A stretch of 10,843 nt of DNA from Temnopleurus reevesii (GCA_036244855.1 BQKZ01000631.1:133458-144300); one strand, 5' to 3'. Positions 1 to 6,975 are shown, counted from the stretch's first letter. Translations and numbers: made by a program. The notes: a model not told the origin generated them from the sequence alone.

Positions 1-227
1 TTTAATTGTTATTGCCCTGATTCCTTCAGAATGCTCGTTATAGTTCGTGCATTTGAAAGCGTCTTGGATAACAGTCGACAACCTTGGTACTGCGTGTGGA
101 AAACTAGTTTTCTTTGCAATGGACATCTTGATGAAGTAAATTCATGTTGAATCGATGTCGTTTAGCAAAAGACTGAGTGTTCTAATGTCGAGAGAGACAA
201 AGAGAAATGTCGTCAAAAGAATGTTCG

Positions 228-256
228 TGTCACGTTTTGAAAAGAAAAATGTGACA
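228..256. repeat. imperfect hairpin
   Basis: TGTCACGTTTT at 228-238 pairs with AAAAATGTGACA at 245-256. The stem is about ten base pairs with one mismatch, and the loop is six to seven bases. It abuts a second hairpin at 257-300. No function is inferred; AT-rich DNA makes such stems by chance. Confidence 0.4.
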
Positions 257-300
257 TTTAAAGACATGTTGCATTTGTTGGAGTCTATTTTGTCTTTAAA
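257..300. repeat. perfect 10-bp inverted repeat with 24-base loop
   Basis: TTTAAAGACA at 257-266 is the exact reverse complement of TGTCTTTAAA at 291-300. It lies directly after the 228-256 hairpin, so the two stems would stack in a transcript. The loop holds no recognised motif. Confidence 0.45.
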
Positions 301-855
301 GCGTGTCTGGTATTCCACAACCCTCACAAAAAAAAGAAAGAAAGTAAATGAAAATTCCCTCCTTCCTTTGCGGTAGATCTGGAATAATATGGTCCAAAAG
401 GGTTTTCCATGGCCTAGATATTGGGAAAAATGTGGTAAGAGCCCCTCTTCCAAAGTATCCCCGTCTGTCAACACTGTCCCGTTGAATTATATCGAAATGA
501 TAAATCAAAAGCTTAGTGTATAATAAATTGGTAAAAAGAATTATGCCAGTAGATAGACGAAGGAATAAATAGTCATTAAATTAGAAAAAGTACTTCTAAA
601 GACAAATATTTAAATAGATAGTTGCACGTCATTACAAACCCCGAAGGAATAAATCCATGAATGAAGAGAGAAAGAGAAAAAAACCCAGATAACTATTAAT
701 AAACAAATTACCCCTCCAAAATGAACAAGAAATAACGAAATGCTTATTTCTATTAACATAATATGCTTACAGGATTACATGTCTTCATACTGGGAGAATT
801 GTCATACATACGATTCGAAAGCGTTTATTTTTTTTTTTCAATAACTTGACAAGGT

Positions 856-1370
856 TTAAAGCCCAAGTCAAGTTTTGGTAAAAGCGAATATCTTTATCCT
901 CAAATTTTGTCTTCAAATCTATATGAAATGGAAAAGAGATTCAGGAACATGTTGCACTAAAGATTGTGCGAAAAATGAACAAGTTTTTTGAAAAGCTATA
1001 ACCTAAAATGTGCAAAATATATTCGTGTCGTGTCCCCCGACTCTAATTCAATATTTTCTTTGGGGCTAATGGACAACTTCTCATGCACAGAATTAAATGA
1101 AAATTTCGGAATTTAATATTTGTGTATTCCTTTTTTATCATGCTTTTGTCAGATCTCGGAAATAACTTTGTATACGCTCGATAACAGACAAAATATTGTT
1201 ATGACCAAGAGAGGGCGCTAAATATGATTTAAATTCAAATTTTCAAAAAGAATCAGCTAGTAAAAACGATATGCTCTGGTCTCAATATGTGTATAAAAGT
1301 TATATTTCATGATAAACACTCTACAAATTCATATTTCTTAATCTTTACCAAAATTAAACTTGGGCTTTAA
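856..1370. mobile_element. 0.5-kb non-autonomous TIR DNA element flanked by TTAA
   Basis: The left end TTAAAGCCCAAGT begins at 856 and the right end ACTTGGGCTTTAA finishes at 1370. Read inward, both arms continue as AGCCCAAGT, four variable bases and TTTTGGTAAA, so about 20 of the first 23 bases after TTAA match between arms. TTAA stands outside AGCCC at both ends (856-859 and 1367-1370), which would fit a TTAA target duplication, as in piggyBac or Kolobok superfamilies. A TA duplication with AAGCCC ends fits equally well, so the family is undecided. The interior of about 500 bases is AT-rich with no open frame, so it must have been mobilised in trans. The arms have diverged, suggesting an old copy. 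A CTCF-like motif lies at 1205-1218. Boundaries are seen in the sequence; the class is inferred. Confidence 0.65.
1205..1218 (+). promoter_or_regulatory. CTCF-like motif inside the TIR element
   Basis: CCAAGAGAGGGCGC agrees with about 11 of 13 positions of the CTCF core consensus CCASYAGRKGGCR; the two misses are at S and Y. It lies within the interior of the 856-1370 element. CTCF is found across bilaterians, but binding here is only a possibility, because one motif match in 10 kb is weak evidence. Confidence 0.2.
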
Positions 1371-1633
1371 GTGCGAGAAGGAAGGGATCAATGCCCCCCT
1401 GTAGCACCAGACCAATGATTCATTATGCTTCTGCGTGAACAAGAAAAGGGAAAGCAAATCCCAATGATTAAATATCTCTGCATTACAGCCCCTTGACATT
1501 TTAAAGGATTACTACTTATTCAACAACAAATCCATAAATATTGCCCCGAGTCAAATTTTATCCAAAACGCAGTTAATATCATGTCAGGACATAAGACGGG
1601 TGCAATCCATCATTTTGGCACGTATAGCATTGG

Positions 1634-1641
1634 TGACGTCA
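1634..1641. promoter_or_regulatory. CRE palindrome TGACGTCA
   Basis: This is a perfect eight-base cAMP-response element of the CREB/ATF type. It lies in spacer with no recognisable promoter or TATA box beside it. A single eight-base match has a fair chance of being accidental. Confidence 0.2.
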
Positions 1642-1858
1642 CACATCCTGAATAAAGTTGGTTTTCTATTCTCGCCTCTTCAGATAGATTTCGCTGATCG
1701 TAACAATTTGTAGGACTTTGTTGGTATTATTTCATTAAGTAATGTCATTGAAATTATATCGGAAGGCCTCGGTAGGTTGAAGAAAAAAGGCTTGTTGGCA
1801 ATCAATCAAGATTCCGGATACAATGAATGTGTAGAATACACTCAGTACAACTCTCTGA

Positions 1859-1917
1859 ACACACATACACACATTCTAATACATGCAATACACACAAACT
1901 CAAACACACACACCAAC
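1859..1917. repeat. degenerate CA-rich simple repeat
   Basis: Short ACAC runs are interrupted by AT-rich bases, for example around ATTCTAATACATGCAATA. It reads as a decayed dinucleotide microsatellite. Flanking peptides rich in Thr/Gln or Cys/Val are by-products of the repeat. Confidence 0.7.
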
Positions 1918-2330
1918 TAACAAAGAATGTGTAAACCTTTGTAAAAAAAAAAATAAGAAAACGTGTCTTAATCAAGCAAAACAATACTTAATTTTGTTTT
2001 GGCACCAAATGATCAAAGTTTGTCTAACAGCGTCATTCCCATCATTGAGATTTGGCATTACTTTCAACCAGTTTTTCGATCGAGCAAAGATTTGTTAATG
2101 CCGTGTTGTGATTATTTGTCATATAAATGTCTTGCTCTGCATACATAAATGTATATGATAGAATGAAGCAGTGTTACTTCCCGTTTGCAGCATCTAATCG
2201 ATATTGGTGAAGGTGGGTTATACACGTTGACTCAGTGACCCTTTAATTTCGTTATTTTGTGTCAGAATATAGGTAAAATGAATCAGCATTATGTAAACTT
2301 TAATATGAACACATAGTTAATTGATAACGA

Positions 2331-2592
2331 TCAGACGCGTCGTATATTGGGACTAGCACTCGCCTATCAGGCAGAGGTCCGCGGTTCGAGTCCCACCCAT
2401 GGCGTTATTCCGTGAGCAAGAAATTCATCCGCATTGTACTACACTCAACCCAGGTGAGATGAATATATGCCTTGAAATGCATTAGCGCGCTCAAGCTGCT
2501 TTTGCTAATGCCAGGGTAATAATACTGCATTAATTGTAGAGCGCTTAGAAACCTCTTACAGAGGTACTTAGCGCAATATAAGAACCATATAT
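2331..2592 (+). mobile_element. tRNA-derived SINE, roughly full length
   Basis: The 5' part is tRNA-like. TAGCACTCGCCTATCAGGCA resembles the D-arm to anticodon-arm region of tRNA genes, and GGTTCGAGTCC at 2383-2393 is a near-perfect RNA polymerase III B box followed by CCACCC. The A-box region around 2340-2352 is degenerate. A unique body (about 2400-2530) follows, then a 3' domain with the stem-loop at 2541-2574 and the tail ATATAAGAACC. SINEs of this plan, ending in a GCGCTTAG...TAGCGC stem, occur in marine deuterostomes; I recall the style rather than an exact family. Like other SINEs it would rely on a partner LINE. The exact ends and target duplication are uncertain. Confidence 0.75.
2541..2574 (+). 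repeat. SINE 3' stem-loop
   Basis: GCGCTTAGAAACCTCT pairs imperfectly with AGAGGTACTTAGCGC across a short TAC loop. It sits just before the SINE tail. In SINE/LINE pairs the 3' end is often what the partner reverse transcriptase recognises, so this stem is a candidate recognition element by inference. Confidence 0.55.
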
Positions 2593-2958
2593 TACTTCTA
2601 AATCATTAATTATACCACTCATTCACGTGACTTAGAACCAATTTCCATCTCTCCTCACCACCATAGTTTTAAAAAAAGGAATATTACTCCTCAAGAGTCT
2701 TTCGTTGATTGCATCTCGTGCGCAATTGGACATGCAAGACGAATCTGCCCCCGGAAGGAAAACGAGTCGTAGGTTACCCCGAGAATTGGGTCAGGTGGTC
2801 TTTGGTATTAGCGCCGTTGGGCGGGAGTGGGGGAAAATGGCGGCACGAAATTAATGACGATCTGTATTGTCTTAACCTATTTACATAAAAAGCGCAAACA
2901 GGAATATTGAACGACGATTACTGGGGTGGGGAAAGGGCAGAGAAAGAGAGTTTTGAAT
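2593..2958. other. spacer with GC-richer patch
   Basis: No gene is supported. About 2740-2850 is noticeably more GC-rich than its surroundings and contains a GC box and a YY1-like site. The open frame from the ATG inside that site ends after five codons (TAA at about 2852), with no GT donor before the stop. Confidence 0.5.
2819..2844 (+). promoter_or_regulatory. GC box plus YY1-like motif
   Basis: GGGCGG at 2819-2824 is an Sp1-type GC box, and AAAATGGCGGC at 2834-2844 matches the YY1 consensus. In TATA-less animal promoters YY1 sites often lie just downstream of the start site and can include the initiator ATG. Here the ATG opens only a five-codon frame, so a real promoter would have to feed a non-coding or differently spliced first exon. 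It is suggestive only. Confidence 0.2.
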
Positions 2959-3050
<92 letters not shown>

Positions 3051-3059
3051 GAGAGAGAG
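2959..3059. repeat. 101-base pure purine tract: GA repeat with 31-base G run
   Basis: Every base from 2959 to 3059 on the + strand is a purine, bounded by T at 2958 and C at 3060. The order is (GA)n with two small interruptions, then 31 consecutive G at 3019-3049, then a short GA run. Such mirror-like purine tracts can form triplex (H-DNA), and the G run can form G-quadruplexes; both stall polymerases. The G-run length may be unreliable from sequencing. The Arg/Glu/Gly and Pro/Ser/Leu frames here are repeat artefacts. Confidence 0.95.
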
Positions 3060-3105
3060 CTAGATTAAAAATGAAAATAGAAATGCACATGTGTGCACAT
3101 AAGTA

Positions 3106-3147
3106 TGAGAGAGAGAGAGTGTGTATGTGTGTGTGTGTTTGTGTGGG
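3106..3147. repeat. GA then GT simple repeat
   Basis: A short GA run switches directly to GTGTGTATGTGTGTGTGT and ends in a G-rich stretch. It belongs to the same microsatellite block as the upstream purine tract. Confidence 0.8.
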
Positions 3148-3241
3148 CGGCCGTGTGAGTGGGAAAGAGGGGTGATGAAAGGGAAAGATATGGATAACAT
3201 TCTTAAAGGAGATTTAAAAGCATATAGAAGACACAAATGAA

Positions 3242-3291
3242 AGTGTGTGTGCATATGTGTGTGTTTGAGGGTGTGTATATGTATGTGAGTG
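3242..3291. repeat. interrupted GT-rich repeat
   Basis: GTGTGTGTGC, GTGTGTGTTTG, GTGTGTATATG and GTATGTGAGTG follow one another, indicating a decayed (GT)n microsatellite. Confidence 0.75.
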
Positions 3292-3324
3292 AAAAAAATG
3301 GAGGGGATCAAAATGTATAATGGC

Positions 3325-3415
3325 ACGGCCCCAATGTAAACCAGACTCTGTATCTGTTTGGGTTTTTCTAATCGTGTTGAAATAAAATTTATCTATCTAT
3401 CTATCATCTATCTAT
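3325..3415 (+). mobile_element. probable 3' fragment of a non-LTR retroelement with ATCT tail
   Basis: A non-repetitive stretch (CCAGACTCTGTATCTGTTTG onward) leads to AATAAA at 3381-3386, then about six tandem or near-tandem ATCT units (3390-3415, one interrupted). A unique 3' end, a polyadenylation-like hexamer and short tandem tail units are typical of truncated LINE or SINE insertions. The 5' boundary is unclear because the upstream bases run into GT-rich repeats, and no reverse transcriptase sequence is present. Alternatively it is only an ATCT microsatellite beside an accidental AATAAA. Confidence 0.4.
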
Positions 3416-3423
3416 AATTAAGA

Positions 3424-3475
3424 ATGTGTAGGTGAGTGTGTATGTGTATGTGTATGTGTGTGTGTGTGTGTGTGT
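3424..3475. repeat. GT microsatellite
   Basis: A GT-rich stretch with TATG interruptions ends in an uninterrupted TG run at 3455-3474. The Thr/His-rich and Tyr/Thr-rich minus-strand peptides here derive from the repeat. Confidence 0.85.
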
Positions 3476-4131
3476 ATTTGAGAGAAGAGAAATGAAAGGT
3501 GCATGGAGAAGAATATATTGTTCGAAACGTACTTCGAGTGAGTATTTTCTATTTATTTTCTTTGACAATTTTACGTAGTGTAAAATTATCACAACAAATT
3601 TGGTATTCCAAGTGTAAGATATAAAAGGAAATGAAATAGTAATCCAGAGATGATTTCAAAATGATCCCAAGATAATTTACAGAGTATAATCGAGCAAATA
3701 CATTAATCAGGAAATTATGGTTTTAAAATTGCATTTGGATATTTCTCATATTGTGCAATTTGGATTCGGGTGACAAGCAAGCCTTATTCTCAGTACACAA
3801 TTCTGTATCCTATGTTAAAAACTTTAACTTTATGTACTTTGCAATGCAGACAAGTCAACGATGTTTACGTCACTGTTTATCAATCTTCTTTAGGATTTCC
3901 GTTTATTATCAATTCAAATTGCGTTTTCCTATTTTAGCAACGTCACCCCCCCAATATTGGGTAATTTTATTTCTCCTTTTGAAATGATTTTTCAAATGGC
4001 ATTGAACAGGCTATTGTATGTAGGCCAATTTGATTTCAATACATTTTTCACAAACATGTAACAAACAGTCTTTTCTTTGAAAGATATGTTGAAAGAATTT
4101 AACTCGTTTCTTGTTTAGCATGAAAACATTT

Positions 4132-4151
4132 GAGCGTTCGTCGCGAAGCTC
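4132..4151. repeat. short hairpin with CpG-rich loop
   Basis: GAGCGTTCG pairs with CGAAGCTC around a TCG loop, giving an eight-base-pair stem with one bulged G. It is isolated in AT-rich DNA and no function is inferred. Confidence 0.35.
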
Positions 4152-4686
4152 AGTTGTAAATGATTTGATTTTAATACATAGCACTGTTTTTGTACTATTC
4201 CAAAAGTATTATAATTGAGTTTTTCATAATTTCATTATGCATTCTCTTTCTGTCTCTTTCTCACTCCATCCTCTTTCATTTCACGTAGTTTTTCTTTATA
4301 CGATGAACTTGCAAATCAAATAGAAGTTGCAAACGTTTAATTGGTTTGGCGTCTCAGGTACACCGCATTGATGTATTTGTTTTCATTTTTTCTACGTACC
4401 ATAATTATACATAACAATTATATCAAACTTTGGTTGCGGGAATGTTCAATTGACAGAGAATAGTTTCAAAGGAATATGCCGGCTCTTTCTTTGTGAAATT
4501 GTCTATTTTTAAGTCATGAATCACGCTAATTGTTCTTTCAGTAATGAAATATATTTTTAGTATAATGGTTAAATTAGAGAGCGTATAGAGAGAGACTGCT
4601 TTATAGAGAACCGGGGCATTTAGTCAATGCGAAAATAAAGAAACTATTTTGATGGAAATAAGTTGTAAGAGATTAATTGGATAGTC

Positions 4687-4749
4687 ACTCAATTCCCATA
4701 CGTGTTACTAAGGAAAACTTTCCTTGGTATTATCCAACAAACATTGAGT
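4687..4749. repeat. imperfect foldback, possible tiny MITE relic
   Basis: ACTCAAT at 4687-4693 matches ATTGAGT at 4743-4749 in reverse complement. The centre is a perfect AAGGAAA / TTTCCTT hairpin (4710-4716 and 4719-4725) with a two-base loop. The 16-17 bases between on each arm match only in part. The overall shape is a short palindromic element, but there are no convincing target duplications. Confidence 0.3.
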
Positions 4750-5063
4750 AATACATAAAGATATTGAACATTATAACAATGTCTAGTTTAATAACATATC
4801 ATAAATATTAGCAGTGACATAACTTATATTCAGTTTTTGCTGTTGTATTAAATACATGGCCAGCCTCTCTTGGTTGAGCAATCTTTAAGGACCAACCTGT
4901 TTAAAAAAAATGACGAATAATAACAAATACATTTACTTTGCTGCTAATCAGTGTTAAAAGTTAAACTCTTATTTTTGGAATATATAACTCTTCGAATTGG
5001 TATAAAATCTAAGTAAAATCCAGGCTTGGTGGAGATCGGTGCAATGTGAGGTTCGGCTTATGA

Positions 5064-5064
5064 N
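5064..5064. other. ambiguous base N
   Basis: The only unresolved base in the window. It does not interrupt any supported feature. Confidence 0.99.
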
Positions 5065-5477
5065 GCAATATTCACATGCTTTCAGGTTTAGTCGAGCAAA
5101 AATAAGGAAGAAAAATTTCTGAGTACTTTGCCAGTTACATATGGACAGAAAAAAAGTACCATTAGAGCTCTCTGGTAAGAAATGAGAAGAAGAAAGATGG
5201 TGCTTAAAATTTCCCAGGCGGAATTCCTTCACTAAAGGGGAACCCAACTCTGGAATTAGCGTGCTCTTATTAAATGAAAAAAGAAAGTCAAACGAAAAGA
5301 CTGCAAAAATTTGAGCGAAATCAGCAAATCATCTACAAAGCTTTATTGAATTTGGTTCTTCATAATTATCATGATCCAAGATGCTCAACATGGGGATATG
5401 TCTAGTTGCTAACCTTGACGAAATCTGTGACGTATAAATGCGGATTAACTCTCCATTTATTATGTGAAGAAAATGTC

Positions 5478-5513
5478 ACACTTTCTTCTTTCTTTTTTTT
5501 TCAGATGAATAAA
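5478..5513 (+). promoter_or_regulatory. splice-acceptor-like tract next to AATAAA
   Basis: A pyrimidine run (CTTTCTTCTTTC followed by nine T) ends in CAG at 5502-5504, a strong-looking 3' splice site. AATAAA follows at 5508-5513, with GT/T-rich sequence about ten bases further on, the usual layout of a polyadenylation signal. All three frames after the AG close within four codons, so at most a tiny terminal exon or 3' UTR could exist. I infer this from local signals only; T-rich runs before AG are common in AT-rich DNA. Confidence 0.2.
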
Positions 5514-5902
5514 TAATGTGTTGCTTGTTCGTCTTTGTATAGTATGACGATTATGCATACATATGTTGTAAAGAATCATGTTGAACCTGAATTCTGATTC
5601 TTACAAAAAGAAATTTTCGAAAAATTTTAGTCACAAAGTGAATCGGGTTGTACGCAAGTATGTCACAGATTCTGCCCAAGTTGCCGACCAAACGGATCTC
5701 CATCAATGATCATGATGTCACTTATGATTCGAAAATTGATAACTTTTCAATAGATTATCCGATTTTGTCAAAATCTTAACTGAACGCGTTGTAAATCATT
5801 TCCGTATTATAAAGTGGGTCATGGGACAAAAGATCCGTACGCCTTGTATTAAAATATGCGCATACAACAATCACAAGCTGGTTCCAATTTGAATAGCATT
5901 AC

Positions 5903-5950
5903 AAAGGAGCATTGAATTGGCGTTCGACTTGATTTTACGTAAATATACTA
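5903..5950 (+). repeat. direct repeat copy 1
   Basis: This block matches 6174-6221 at 41 of 48 positions without gaps, sharing AAAGGA and ATTGAATTGGCGTTCGAC exactly. It ends 18 bases before the left end of the MITE at 5969. The seven differences include five transitions after the shared core, indicating an old duplication or two copies of one repeat family. Confidence 0.7.
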
Positions 5951-5968
5951 TATTGTGAACATTATATA

Positions 5969-6147
5969 CAGTCAAACCTGTCTATAGTGGCCATTGTCTA
6001 TAGTTACCATCTGTCTATAGTGGCCACGTAAATTGATTCCCTTCAGCTGAAAATGCATGTTATGGAACCTGTCTATAGAGGCCACCTGTCTAAAGTGGCC
6101 ACTTTTTCTGTTTCCCTTCGGGTGGCCTATATAGACAGGTTTGACTG
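5969..6147. mobile_element. 179-bp MITE, pogo/Tigger-like, TA target site
   Basis: Perfect 18-bp terminal inverted repeats CAGTCAAACCTGTCTATA lie at 5969-5986 and, inverted, at 6130-6147. TA dinucleotides stand directly outside both ends (5967-5968 and 6148-6149). CAGT termini plus TA duplication fit the pogo/Tigger branch of Tc1/mariner. The interior has no transposase but repeats a 16-17-base motif like CTGTCTATAGTGGCCAC: copies at 5978-5994, 5995-6010, 6011-6027, 6069-6085 and 6086-6102, and an inverted copy at 6122-6138. A second shared patch, TTCCCTTC, follows the copies at 6011 and 6086. An open frame at 6053-6271 crosses the right end of the element and is an accident of its sequence. 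Confidence 0.85.
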
Positions 6148-6173
6148 TAATCTATTTCCGAAGAAATCAGCCG

Positions 6174-6221
6174 AAAGGAATATTGAATTGGCGTTCGACC
6201 TAATTTCACGGAAATATATTA
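6174..6221 (+). repeat. direct repeat copy 2
   Basis: The partner of 5903-5950, offset by 271 bases and starting 26 bases after the MITE end. In one frame both copies read IELAFDLI followed by a variable residue and RKY, with some differences silent. However, the frame has no supported start, and the MITE lies between the copies. Duplicated non-coding sequence is the simpler explanation. Confidence 0.7.
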
Positions 6222-6299
6222 GGTTACTGTTTGATCATCCCATTGTTCTCCAAACACTGACATCGCAATAATCTTAGGGGTTGTTTCCCCTTTAGTGAA

Positions 6300-6740
6300 A
6301 TGCACTTGATAGCGAGTTGGATGCTGGGATGGGCAAAACGCTGTCAACAATCTTGTCATGCCTCGAGGAACCTTACATTAATGCATCTCAACCCATCGGT
6401 TACACCGTTAAAAGGGCGTAGTAGGGGCGCTTAAATGATATAAAGTAGCGCGGTATGGACGGCTGGGTGCTGGCGGCTGATACATAGCTTTAAATCTATT
6501 ATCAGTTGAGTCTAGAGCAATGTGCTAACGTTTAGGATTGCTATATGATGTTCGGAAATATTCCTTAATTGTCGAAGCACACTAAATCGTAAAATAACAT
6601 GTCAAGAAAGCTGAAATAAAATACAAATACATGAAAGATGACTTTGCAGCGATGGACAACTTGGGGCAGGGGGCTATATATAGCCCCCTCTTTTTTCAGA
6701 TAATACGTGCAAGCAAATGGAAGTGTGTAAATGGAAATAC
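6300..6740. other. spacer with short GC-richer patch
   Basis: No gene is supported. About 6400-6475 is more GC-rich and contains GATATAAAG near 6438, which could pass for a TATA box. The ATG that follows opens only a ten-codon frame. A perfect 20-bp palindrome is at 6669-6688. Confidence 0.5.
6669..6688. repeat. perfect 20-bp palindrome
   Basis: GGGGGCTATATATAGCCCCC is its own reverse complement, with G5/C5 ends and an alternating TA centre. It could extrude as a cruciform. A run of T (6691-6696) follows shortly on the + strand, so a transcript would show a GC stem then U run, but there is no adjacent gene for it to terminate. Confidence 0.8.
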
Positions 6741-6895
6741 AAAGTTAGCCCTCGCCCCCTCTCCTCCCCCTCCTTGACACCCTCGACATTTTCCAAAACG
6801 TTCTATATTAATACCCCAATCCTCCATCTCCGATCATCCTACATCTACATCTCTTATTTCTCATTCCCCTCTCTCGCTTTCTATGACCGCGTGTA

Positions 6896-6975
6896 CCAAC
6901 ACACATACATCCAACCAGACACACACATACACACAACCAAACAGACATGCACACCCACATGAACACACACGCACT
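6896..6975. repeat. degenerate CA-rich repeat
   Basis: Runs of ACACA are interrupted by CCAACCAGA-like bases. It starts the CA/CT-rich half of the window. The peptides read from it on both strands are repeat artefacts. Confidence 0.75.

Larger units (their letters stand above)
1..855. other. AT-rich non-coding stretch
   Basis: I recognise no gene here. The frame starting at base 1 stays open for 49 codons and ends at TGA 148-150, with an ATG at 31, but the peptide resembles nothing I know and the length is not remarkable for six frames. Other open frames in 142-508 are short and have AT-driven composition. Two adjacent hairpins occupy 228-300, and a T-rich run sits near 826-839. The rest looks like ordinary spacer or intron sequence. 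Confidence 0.6.
1371..2330. other. non-coding spacer
   Basis: No gene is supported. A short related pair starting CCAATGATT occurs near 1412 and 1463. A perfect CRE palindrome lies at 1634-1641, and a degenerate CA-rich patch at 1859-1917. A pyrimidine stretch ending in CAG near 1660-1682 resembles a splice acceptor, but the frame checked closes after about ten codons. Open frames at 1802-2098 are built on the CA repeat and look non-coding. Confidence 0.55.
3476..5227. other. AT-rich non-coding stretch
   Basis: No gene, RNA gene or recognisable element body was found in about 1.75 kb. Open frames near 3751-3987 and 4969-5247 are short, unrecognised and AT-driven. A small hairpin lies at 4132-4151 and a foldback at 4687-4749. 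Base 5064 is an unresolved N, so the minus-strand frame across it is not fully defined. Confidence 0.55.
5228..6299. repeat. perfect 15-bp inverted pair 1.07 kb apart
   Basis: TTCACTAAAGGGGAA at 5228-5242 is the exact reverse complement of 6285-6299. Beyond the match the arms share only scattered bases. The arrangement would suit the ends of a non-autonomous DNA element, and the embedded CACTAAAGGGG recalls CACTA-type termini. No target-site duplication is visible on either reading, and there is no transposase frame between. A nested MITE and a direct-repeat pair lie inside. A chance match of 15 bases is uncommon but possible in a window of this size. Confidence 0.35.

Noticed and set aside
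1..150. Open frame running in from the left edge to TGA at 148-150
   Set aside because: Only 49 codons and unrecognised. A CAG at 27-29 could be an acceptor, but nothing else supports an exon; upstream sequence would be needed.
142..508. Two minus-strand and one plus-strand open frames
   Set aside because: Mutually overlapping, with composition dictated by A/T runs and no recognised motif.
1660..1712. Splice-acceptor-like CTATTCTCGCCTCTTCAG and a following exon
   Set aside because: The frame checked closes after about ten codons, and no donor or conserved peptide was seen.
2340..2400. Functional tRNA gene
   Set aside because: The B box is good, but the A box and acceptor stem are degenerate and the sequence continues into a SINE body and tail.
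2881..3326. Arg/Glu-, Pro/Leu- and His/Thr-rich open frames
   Set aside because: These are direct translations of GA, G and GT microsatellites.
6053..6271. 72-codon open frame beginning with ATG
   Set aside because: It begins inside the MITE, crosses its right end and continues through the direct repeat, so it is a chance fusion of repeat sequences.
6436..6484. TATA-box promoter at GATATAAAG
   Set aside because: The downstream ATG frame ends after ten codons, and TATAAA-like words are frequent in AT-rich DNA.
6669..6698. Rho-independent-type terminator (palindrome plus T run)
   Set aside because: The window is eukaryotic in character and there is no upstream gene; the palindrome is better recorded on its own.
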